Assembly (NCBI GenBank): GCA_002348535.1
Contig: DEBL01000218.1
Coordinates: 1 to 5,286 of the forward strand
DNA length: 5,286 bases
From: Deltaproteobacteria bacterium UBA2957
GTDB lineage: Bacteria > Myxococcota_A > UBA796
Direction of reading: 5' to 3'
The position numbers and the translations under genes are program-made. The notes below the pieces were generated by a model, which was not told where the DNA came from, searched no databases, and saw only the letters and a list, made by a program, of their open reading frames with translations. This document shows, one piece after another, positions 1 to 4,970 of this stretch. The stretch's first letter is position 1; each line of letters begins with the position of its first letter.

Positions 1-375
1 GGCGCCCCGTGCACCCGTAGGCCCAGCCGGTCCGGTGGCTCCGGTGGCTCCGATGGCTCCGGTGGCTCCGGTAGCCCCGGTGGCTCCGGTAGCCCCGGCG
101 GCTCCGGTGGGTCCGGTGGGTCCGGTGGGTCCAGTAGCACCTGTGGGCCCGATGGCGCCTGTGAGTCCCGTGGCGCCCGTGGGGCCGGTTTCTCCCATGG
201 CTCCTGGATCGCCTTTGGGTCCAGCGGATCCAGTGGCACCCGTCGCGCCCGTAGCTCCAGCGGGCCCAGCGAGTCCGGTGGCTCCCGTCGCGCCCGTCGG
301 TCCAGCGGATCCAGTGGCACCCGTAGCACCCGTGGGTCCAGCGGGTCCTTCGGGTCCGACTGCACCTTCCGGCCC
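1..375 (-). repeat. Collagen-like Gly-X-Y triplet repeat region
   Basis: Read on the minus strand, every third codon from 375 to 1 is Gly: 41 complete triplets without interruption, running off the edge. GAT and GPT dominate. Thr occupies Y in 25 of 41 triplets, X is mostly Ala or Pro, and Pro occurs at Y only once (GDP). The only charged cluster is GPK-GDP-GAM-GET in the middle. The DNA is a degenerate 9-base periodicity, so copy number probably varies between strains and the region is prone to misassembly. Confidence 0.95.
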
Positions 376-1092
376 CGTCGGAAGCTCAGCACAGATCCAG
401 CCCATTGCGTAATCGGACCAGACCGGCACATCGTTGTCCAAGCAAACCAAGACGCCCAAGGTGTCGGTGTCTTCAGCACACGACCAATCATCGAGCATGG
501 CGTCCCACTTGGGGATGTCGCCATCGACGCAGGACAGGTCGGCTAGGGCGTCGTTGTCGACTCCGTCCGAGAAGTCGTAGGGAACATCTTCCAGTTCGGA
601 CCAGCCGATGGTCGGTTCCCCAACGTCAATCTCCGGACCCACCCAGTTTCCACTCTCGTCAATCACGGTTTCCCCACCAACGGCAATGGTGGTGGCATCA
701 ACGGGCCCACCCGAGACCTCCTCGGCCACGGTTGCCATCGTCGCGTAGGGCACGGACTGTACGGGGCTCCGCGGACTCATGGGCTCTTCGCCGTCGAGCT
801 GTATCTCAAGCCAAACGGGGGCTTGGCTCAAAACGTCGACATCCAGTGGGTTCCCATCTTCGTCGGCTCCCAAGATGGCGGAATAAAAGCCGTTAACGAT
901 GGGTAGCGTCAGGGTTTCTTCCCACAAAACTTCGCCGCCAGCGTCTGAATCTGCCAGTCGAAAGGTGATGGTGGCGTCGCCTGCCAATGGGATTCCTTCG
1001 GCATCGAGCAGGCGACCTTGGTGGTTAAACTGGGCCGGCACCGCTTGGGCGCTACTGCTGGCAAGGCAAAGCGCGATGAGCATGGAGTTCAT
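1..1092 (-). CDS. Secreted collagen-like protein with N-terminal beta-type domain (partial, 3' end outside window)
   Basis: Open for 364 codons from ATG at 1092 to the window edge with no stop. The start is fixed by GAGGAA seven bases upstream; a second in-frame ATG at 1083 is less well spaced. Residues 1-17 (MNSMLIALCLASSSAQA) look like a Sec signal peptide with an AQA cleavage site, although the n-region lacks Lys or Arg. Residues about 18-130 match in style the domain that precedes collagen or tail-fibre-like regions in many secreted bacterial proteins (FNHQGRLLDAEGIPL, then LWEETL, NGFYSAILG, PVWLEIQLDG, SPRSPVQSVPYATMA). Residues about 180-236 hold two 29-residue units with cysteines at 188, 205, 217 and 234. 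From residue 240 to the edge run 41 uninterrupted Gly-X-Y triplets plus two residues. It probably forms a trimeric extracellular or cell-surface stalk. The C-terminal head is not visible, so the exact role is unknown. It lies 112 bp downstream of a glycosyltransferase operon on the same strand. Confidence 0.88.
   Translation of the reverse strand, partial: MNSMLIALCLASSSAQAVPAQFNHQGRLLDAEGIPLAGDATITFRLADSDAGGEVLWEETLTLPIVNGFYSAILGADEDGNPLDVDVLSQAPVWLEIQLDGEEPMSPRSPVQSVPYATMATVAEEVSGGPVDATTIAVGGETVIDESGNWVGPEIDVGEPTIGWSELEDVPYDFSDGVDNDALADLSCVDGDIPKWDAMLDDWSCAEDTDTLGVLVCLDNDVPVWSDYAMGWICAELPTGPEGAVGPEGPAGPTGATGATGSAGPTGATGATGLAGPAGATGATGATGSAGPKGDPGAMGETGPTGATGLTGAIGPTGATGPTGPTGPTGAAGATGATGATGATGAIGATGATGPAGPTGARGA
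218..324 (-). repeat. 26-bp direct repeat pair inside the collagen region
   Basis: Bases 218-243 and 299-324 are identical over 26 bp, at a spacing of 81 bp (27 codons, nine triplets). The flanking triplets are more diverged in third positions. This points to duplication of a nine-triplet block, a common way for collagen-like regions to lengthen without breaking frame. Confidence 0.75.
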
Positions 1093-1116
1093 GAGAGTTC
1101 CTCAATAATCATTGTA
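1093..1116 (-). promoter_or_regulatory. Putative -10 element and Shine-Dalgarno site of the collagen-like gene
   Basis: On the minus strand TACAAT (1116-1111) matches five of six bases of the sigma-70 -10 consensus and lies 18 bases before the ATG. GAGGAA (1104-1099) is a good ribosome binding site. No convincing -35 box sits 16-18 bp upstream, so the promoter is tentative and would give a very short leader. The ribosome site is well supported. Together with the 112 bp gap it suggests that the collagen-like gene can be expressed separately from the upstream glycosyltransferase operon. Confidence 0.4.
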
Positions 1117-1204
1117 CTGCACCATCGTCCTCCGTGGAATGGCTTTATGTGGATCGGCTTGCAATGTTCGGGGTGCTGTTCCGACCGGTGCCTGGCGGGA
1201 CCCC

Positions 1205-1888
1205 TCAGCGGAAGCGCAGCGCAAGGAGCGTCCAGAGCGCTGTGACGCCGTCTTGCCAGCGAATTTTTTTCCCCTCGGCTACGCTGCGCTTTGCGTAGCG
1301 TATCGGCACTTCAACGATGACCTCACCGCGTTTTCTGACCCAAGCGGTAACCTCAGGGCAGAATTCAAACCCGTCGGCTTCGAGCGGGAGAGACTGAAGG
1401 AGGGTCGTCTTGAAGGCCTTGTAGCAGGTGGGTTCATCGGTGAGGCCGGCCCGATACAGGAGATTGGCGGCTTGCGTCACCACAAAGGAGCCAATCCGAA
1501 ACGAATCAAGCGGGTAGGTGTTGTCGGGATGAAGCACTCGAGAACCGTAGACCACGTTGCTTTCCCCCTTGGCGATGGGTTCAATGACGGCCTTGAAGTC
1601 TGCCGGGTCGTATTCCAAGTCGGCATCTTGGATGATCACGATGGGTGCCGTCACTCGGCTGATGGCCGTGCGAAGAGCCGCGCCTTTGCCTCGGTTGATG
1701 TTGTGGAAGATCACCTCTACACGAGGGTCAGCCGACCCGAGATCACACAGTATTTCGCGGGTTCCATCCGACGACCCATCATCAACAACAATCACTTGGC
1801 TGACGATGTCTTCACGCAACACGCGCTCAAGCGCGGTGGCAATCGTGGCCCGCTCATTAAAGACCGGAATCAACACTGAAAGCGTCAT
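1205..1888 (-). CDS. Family 2 glycosyltransferase, dolichol/polyprenyl-phosphate mannose synthase-like
   Basis: 227 residues, GT-A fold, complete. The N-terminus LSVLIPVFNE (3-12) and VVDDGSSDGT (34-43) form the nucleotide-sugar binding part. NRGKGAALRTA (65-75) and the metal-binding DxD in QDADLEYDP (D88, D90) follow. The acceptor-side block is GSR (115-117), DEPTCYKAF (151-159), GFEFCPEVTAW (173-183) and the C-terminal VPIRY...EGKKIRWQDG (194-214). This set is typical of bacterial relatives of Dpm1, which transfer a sugar from a nucleotide donor to a polyprenyl phosphate at the cytoplasmic membrane face. There are no C-terminal membrane helices, so it is the short soluble or peripheral type, unlike ArnC/GtrB-type enzymes. 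The sugar cannot be read from sequence; mannose is a guess from the family. Its ATG overlaps the stop of the upstream membrane glycosyltransferase, and CAGGG lies upstream as a ribosome site. The likely role is to supply that enzyme with lipid-linked sugar. Confidence 0.9.
   Translation of the reverse strand: MTLSVLIPVFNERATIATALERVLREDIVSQVIVVDDGSSDGTREILCDLGSADPRVEVIFHNINRGKGAALRTAISRVTAPIVIIQDADLEYDPADFKAVIEPIAKGESNVVYGSRVLHPDNTYPLDSFRIGSFVVTQAANLLYRAGLTDEPTCYKAFKTTLLQSLPLEADGFEFCPEVTAWVRKRGEVIVEVPIRYAKRSVAEGKKIRWQDGVTALWTLLALRFR
1885..1888 (-). promoter_or_regulatory. ATGA start/stop overlap coupling the two glycosyltransferases
   Basis: The ATG of the family 2 glycosyltransferase (1888-1886) shares bases with the TGA of the membrane glycosyltransferase (1887-1885). 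Such four-base overlaps usually mean translational coupling and fixed stoichiometry, and support one transcript and one pathway. Confidence 0.9.
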
Positions 1889-3840
1889 GGTGATGCCCTG
1901 AGACTATCGGCAAGACCCGAATGGATTTGGGCCAACTCGGCATCGCCCGTTTTGGCGGCCAGTCGTGCCATGTTCGCATGAATCCACCAGCGTCTGGGCC
2001 ACCGAGCCTCCAAGGCCTTGAAGAAGAGAATGCCCGACTTCGCTTGGGAGTCCGAAGCCCAGTACGGTGCGGCGACTTGTTGGATGGACGCCTCGGTTTT
2101 CGGACCGTCAAGGGTTCTTGCTTCCAGAAATTCCCGCGATGCCTCATGCCAGTTTCCGAGGCCCGCCAAAGCCTGGGCAGCGTGAATGTGAACCCAGTGG
2201 GGACGCATGGTCGTGGGCTTGGCCCGGTTTAGGTCATTCAGGGCAGCTTCAAATTGCCTGTGGTTCAGCAAATGATCGGCACGATGTTCCAGCGCAATGC
2301 TGGTGTACCTGTTGGCCACCACCGCTCTGTCGTGCCACTGCTTGGCTTCAAGCGTATGTCCTTGTTTGTCTGCCACCACGGCACGATTCGTCAGCACGAT
2401 GGGGTTTACGTTCTTGAACGCCATCGCGGCTTCAAAGTGCTCTTCGGCTTGCTTCCAGTCACCGTTGTTGAGGTGATGCCAGCCCATGTTGTTGTGCGCC
2501 CGCCACGACGGTGCTTTGGTCAGGGTGTCGGACCAGTAGGTGTACCAAGACTGAAACACCTGATTGCGCTGGGTTGTCGCCTGACCCAGCAAGACAATGG
2601 CGGCGATCACGACGGCTGCACTGGCCGTTCGGCGAGTGGAACTCGCGGTCTCCCCACCCACCAGCCACCCCAGCCCAGGGACCAACCAACACACAGACAA
2701 AAGACCCATGCTCAGGTACGGTCGGTGCTCGTTGACCATCTCTGTCAGCGGCAGGAACGACGAGTGCGGTGCGATGAGAGCGAGGGCACTCACCGCCAAG
2801 ATTGGGTAGCACGGGCGGTGCTTGTAGATGCCGTGCAGCACAACGCCGACAAGGCACCATCCGTACACCGACGCAAACACCACAGGATGCTCAAAGGAGT
2901 CGTAGACCGGGTAGGCAAGGTCATCGGCGACAAGGCTCCACGGGAACCACCAGTTGAACACGTAGTGCCACCACGCGGTCGTTTGGGTCATCAAGTAATC
3001 GAGGTGTGTGACCCAAGGGTCACTGCGGGCCTCGGCAAGGAAGTCGGGCAGCAGGGCCATCCGAACGCCGGCCATTGCTGCCGTCGTCAACAGCATGGGC
3101 GCCATGATGGTGAAATTGCGGCGGCACAGCGCGGACCGGAGATCGGTCCACATACCGCCGCTTCGACCGTTCTCCATTCGCTGCTCGGCTTCTTTCAGGA
3201 TGAGCCATGCGCCGAACAGCCCCAAGCACCCCACCGCTTCAATCTTGGTCAAAAGAGCCAAGGCATACAACCACGACGCGCGCCGATAATGCTGCCGCAT
3301 AAAGCTCAAGATCGCCGGCAGCAACAATGCCGCGGTGAGGAGTGAGGACCGTGCCCAGAGGTAGTTGACCACGCCGGATGCGGTCGGATGAACCACAAAC
3401 AGCAGTGCCACCAACAGCGGGATGAGGTCTCTCTGTTGGTGGGTCGGTGCAGGAAGCATCTTTGGAATCAACACCTCGACGATTCGCATCAGACACACCG
3501 CATTGAAGGCGTGAAGCAGGATCTGAACGGCATGCCAAGACCACATGCTGTAGCCGCTGATGGCGTGGTTGATCGCATAGGTGACTTGGAGCAGCGGACG
3601 GTAATCCGCATTGGAACGCAGGGACGTCAGCGTGAAGGGATCCCAGAAGAACTGGGGAATATTCGAGAGGCTGCGAATGCTGGGGTTGTCGACCAGACCA
3701 TAGGTACTGTCGAGGTGAAAGGCGTGATCGAAGGTGGACGCATACAGGACCACGCTCGCCAGCGCGATCAAGGCGATGCCGAACCACCCACCGGGGTACG
3801 TTCGAGAGTCTGACGGTTGCGGTTCAGCGTCTGGTTTCAC
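1885..3840 (-). CDS. Multi-pass GT-C glycosyltransferase with C-terminal TPRs, TMTC (protein O-mannosyltransferase)-like
   Basis: 651 residues. About eleven hydrophobic segments fill residues 19-430, beginning with WFGIALIALASVVLYASTF (19-37). The first loop reads FHLDSTYGLVDNPSIRSLSN (41-60), followed by DYRPLLQVTYAINHAISG (79-96) and WHAVQILLHAFNA (102-114). This is the pattern of TMTC and related bacterial TPR membrane glycosyltransferases, where acidic residues of the first loop (here D44, D51) are the likely catalytic or metal site. HPTASGVVNYLWARSSLL and VNEHRPYLSMG are further family-like blocks. Residues 443-651 are five or six TPR units, e.g. NNMGWHHLNNGDWKQAEEHF. The family moves a sugar from a polyprenyl-phosphate carrier to protein on the outer face of the membrane, the TPRs probably binding the acceptor. 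GTG at 3840 is the first usable start after the in-frame stop of the preceding gene, 12 bp away; it has no strong Shine-Dalgarno site, so coupling to the upstream gene is likely. Acceptor and sugar are not known. Confidence 0.82.
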   Translation of the reverse strand: MKPDAEPQPSDSRTYPGGWFGIALIALASVVLYASTFDHAFHLDSTYGLVDNPSIRSLSNIPQFFWDPFTLTSLRSNADYRPLLQVTYAINHAISGYSMWSWHAVQILLHAFNAVCLMRIVEVLIPKMLPAPTHQQRDLIPLLVALLFVVHPTASGVVNYLWARSSLLTAALLLPAILSFMRQHYRRASWLYALALLTKIEAVGCLGLFGAWLILKEAEQRMENGRSGGMWTDLRSALCRRNFTIMAPMLLTTAAMAGVRMALLPDFLAEARSDPWVTHLDYLMTQTTAWWHYVFNWWFPWSLVADDLAYPVYDSFEHPVVFASVYGWCLVGVVLHGIYKHRPCYPILAVSALALIAPHSSFLPLTEMVNEHRPYLSMGLLSVCWLVPGLGWLVGGETASSTRRTASAAVVIAAIVLLGQATTQRNQVFQSWYTYWSDTLTKAPSWRAHNNMGWHHLNNGDWKQAEEHFEAAMAFKNVNPIVLTNRAVVADKQGHTLEAKQWHDRAVVANRYTSIALEHRADHLLNHRQFEAALNDLNRAKPTTMRPHWVHIHAAQALAGLGNWHEASREFLEARTLDGPKTEASIQQVAAPYWASDSQAKSGILFFKALEARWPRRWWIHANMARLAAKTGDAELAQIHSGLADSLRASP

Positions 3841-3856
3841 GGTGGCGTGTGCTCAT
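3824..3856 (-). other. Ten-codon mini-ORF bridging two operon genes
   Basis: ATG at 3856-3854 overlaps the TGA of the TPR-like gene (ATGA) and opens a ten-codon frame, MSTRHRETRR, that stops at 3826-3824, just inside the GTG-started membrane glycosyltransferase. It could pass ribosomes from one gene to the next where the GTG lacks its own strong binding site. It may equally be chance; the basic peptide resembles nothing I recognise. Confidence 0.25.
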
Positions 3857-4587
3857 GGCTCGGAGGTAGCCGCCTGAAGGCGCGCGATGGCGGCGCGGGC
3901 TGCTGCCACGTCGTTCTCGGCATCGATCTGTTGGGCCTGCACCATGACCTGCTCCCAAGCATTTTTTGCGGTTTCGGCTTGGCCGTCTCTCTCGAGTGCC
4001 TGAGCCCGCTGATAGGCTGCTCCATAGTGGGTCGGCCAGCGGGAAAGCACCGTCGAAAAGAGTTCTGCCGCGGCGTGGGCGTTCTGCTCGGTGTGCAGCA
4101 AGGAGACGCCCTGCTCCATCAGAGCATTGCATTCATTGATGGCGGCACTCAACGCGTCGATTCGCTCGGTCGCCCACGCCAGCGACTCCCCATCTCGTGA
4201 CGCCTCAGCCATCGGCAAGAATCGGGACCATGCGGAAAGAGACGCTTCGAGGTCTTGGGCCATATCGAGCGCTTTCGCATGCTGAAAGCTGGCGCCGTAG
4301 TGGGCGGCGTCTTGAGCGAGGATGTCACTGAACGTTGAGGCTGCGGCGTTGGGATCATTCTGCGTGTACAGGAGATCGAGCCCATCGTTCATCAACGCTT
4401 CGTGGTTCTGGGATGATGGCGCGGCAGTCTGCAATGCCTCGGGCGCTTCATTGGTCGGGGGCTCAGGGGTGCTCGAATAGCCCCGAAGCGGAATGTCCAA
4501 CGCGATCCAGAGCCCCACAAACAGGGCGGTCAGGATTCCGGCATTGATCAGGGTTTGCTTCATGGTGGTTGTGTCGCGTTTCGTCAT
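3853..4587 (-). CDS. Membrane-anchored TPR-like protein with a 91-residue internal duplication
   Basis: 244 residues. A short basic N-terminus is followed by one membrane helix (about 13-32, LINAGILTALFVGLWIALDI), a Pro/Ser/Ala-rich linker (38-62), and a soluble helical domain built of two homologous units. Unit one (about 66-146) and unit two (about 157-237) align without gaps at an offset of 91: LMNDGLDLLYTQ with LMEQGVSLLHTE, HYGASFQHAKALD with HYGAAYQRAQALE, W120 with W211, ERIDAL with AAIARL. The helix pairs look like degenerate TPRs. Topology is probably N-in with the repeats in the periplasm, fitting a scaffold for the downstream membrane glycosyltransferase; this is inference and no enzymatic motif is seen. 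ATG 4587 has no clear Shine-Dalgarno site and neither does the in-frame ATG at 4563, which would give the N-terminus MKQTLINAGI; the start is therefore uncertain. It sits 14 bp after a gene remnant and 12 bp before the next gene. Confidence 0.82.
   Translation of the reverse strand: MTKRDTTTMKQTLINAGILTALFVGLWIALDIPLRGYSSTPEPPTNEAPEALQTAAPSSQNHEALMNDGLDLLYTQNDPNAAASTFSDILAQDAAHYGASFQHAKALDMAQDLEASLSAWSRFLPMAEASRDGESLAWATERIDALSAAINECNALMEQGVSLLHTEQNAHAAAELFSTVLSRWPTHYGAAYQRAQALERDGQAETAKNAWEQVMVQAQQIDAENDVAAARAAIARLQAATSEP
3877..4392 (-). repeat. Two-copy protein-level tandem duplication within the TPR-like gene
   Basis: The segments encoded by 4392-4150 and 4119-3877 are homologous at protein level with a constant 91-residue offset and no indel. 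Key matched residues are Y97/Y188, G98/G189, A106/A197, L107/L198, W120/W211 and I143/I234. DNA identity is low, so the duplication is old. Confidence 0.8.
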
Positions 4588-4601
4588 GGTGGCGTCGGTG
4601 T

Positions 4602-4727
4602 TCAGCCCAGCAAGTGCCGTCGTATTCGGGGGTTTTCAAATCGCCAGATGACATTGTCAATGAAGTAATGGTGCACGTTGATGAACAGCACGGCGGCGGC
4701 AAAGAAAAACCATATACTGAAGGCCTC
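4602..4727 (-). pseudogene. C-terminal remnant of an integral membrane protein
   Basis: The last 41 codons before TGA at 4604-4602 look truly coding: a hydrophobic helix WFFFAAAVLFINV, then HHYFIDNVIWRF and a basic tail NPRIRRHLLG. The HHYF-D-xIW-R ending is one I associate with the C-terminus of multi-pass membrane proteins of unknown function; this is recognition by eye and not certain. Upstream of about 4727 the same frame turns into low-hydrophobicity, Cys/Arg/Pro-rich sequence without membrane segments. No ATG, GTG or TTG starts the good part, and the other two frames do not continue it. I read it as the 3' end of a gene whose 5' part was deleted. The 14 bp gap to the TPR-like gene looks like an operon junction, which suggests the lost gene headed this operon. 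A small single-helix protein with a distant start (for example at 4952) is a less likely alternative. Confidence 0.55.
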
Positions 4728-4960
4728 TTGGGTGCAGCATTCTACACAAAGAGCAAACGGTGGTCTTGCCGATTGAACGACTCCCGAGGGACGGCCAACA
4801 CAGAAGAACGGATGGTGGTTTCGACCCCCGCGGGGGACTAAACCGGTGGCGAGCGTCTGCACCCGATGGGTGGCATGTTCTTGATTTTCCGGCCATCGTG
4901 CAAGTAATGGGAATGAACGGAACCGGGAGAAGACATGACGTATTGGAAACAAACGACTCT
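4728..4960. other. Divergent intergenic region, no intact gene
   Basis: This stretch separates the minus-strand remnant from the plus-strand lipoprotein gene. Reading frames through it on both strands give low-complexity, Arg/Cys/Pro-rich translations without recognisable domains. It should contain the lipoprotein promoter and perhaps one for the minus-strand operon, but I found no pair of boxes close to the sigma-70 consensus. The only clear structure is the GC palindrome at 4817-4844. Confidence 0.5.
4817..4844. repeat. 28-bp imperfect palindrome with a perfect CCCCCG/CGGGGG core
   Basis: The arms are GGTTT (4817-4821) and AAACC (4840-4844) around a perfect 12-bp palindrome CCCCCGCGGGGG (4825-4836), with three unpaired positions on each side between arm and core. 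It lies about 130 bp before the lipoprotein start, in non-coding DNA. It could be an operator for a dimeric regulator, or chance in GC-rich DNA. It lacks a T-run on either side, so an intrinsic terminator is unlikely. Confidence 0.45.
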
Positions 4961-4970
4961 GGGAGGAGAC
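4961..4970 (+). promoter_or_regulatory. Strong Shine-Dalgarno site of the lipoprotein gene
   Basis: GGGAGGAGAC directly precedes ATG 4971, holding GGAGGA close to the start. A similar GGGAGAAGAC (4925-4934) precedes an in-frame ATG at 4935. The 4971 site is closer to consensus and gives a normal lipoprotein signal peptide, which decides the start. Confidence 0.8.

Noticed and set aside
1..375. CRISPR-like or satellite repeat appearance
   Set aside because: The periodicity is 9 bases with degenerate third positions and perfect Gly spacing on the minus strand, so it is coding repeat; there are no uniform repeats and unique spacers.
35..412. Plus-strand 125-residue Ala/Pro/Val-rich frame (MAPVAPMAPVAP...)
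   Set aside because: It is the exact antisense of the Gly-X-Y repeats. The minus frame has a signal peptide, a ribosome site and a continuous domain structure, while the plus frame has none of these.
1060..1092. Lipobox around Cys9 of the collagen-like protein
   Set aside because: The context IALC has Leu at -1 where Gly, Ala or Ser is needed, and there is no positive n-region; an AQA signal peptidase I site fits better.
1144..1204. Possible terminator after the family 2 glycosyltransferase
   Set aside because: Only a 5-bp GGGGT/ACCCC pairing with a long loop and no T-run was found, too weak to call.
1112..1879. Plus-strand 255-residue frame
   Set aside because: Antisense shadow of the family 2 glycosyltransferase, whose motifs are unambiguous; it has no recognisable domain.
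2254..3345. Plus-strand 363-residue frame
   Set aside because: Antisense to the membrane glycosyltransferase. Its translation is His/Arg/Gln-rich without membrane or domain pattern, as expected of a shadow in GC-rich DNA.
4881..4910. Possible promoter TTGATT with TAATGG at 18-bp spacing upstream of the lipoprotein
   Set aside because: The -35 box matches four of six bases but the -10 box only two of six; not above chance.
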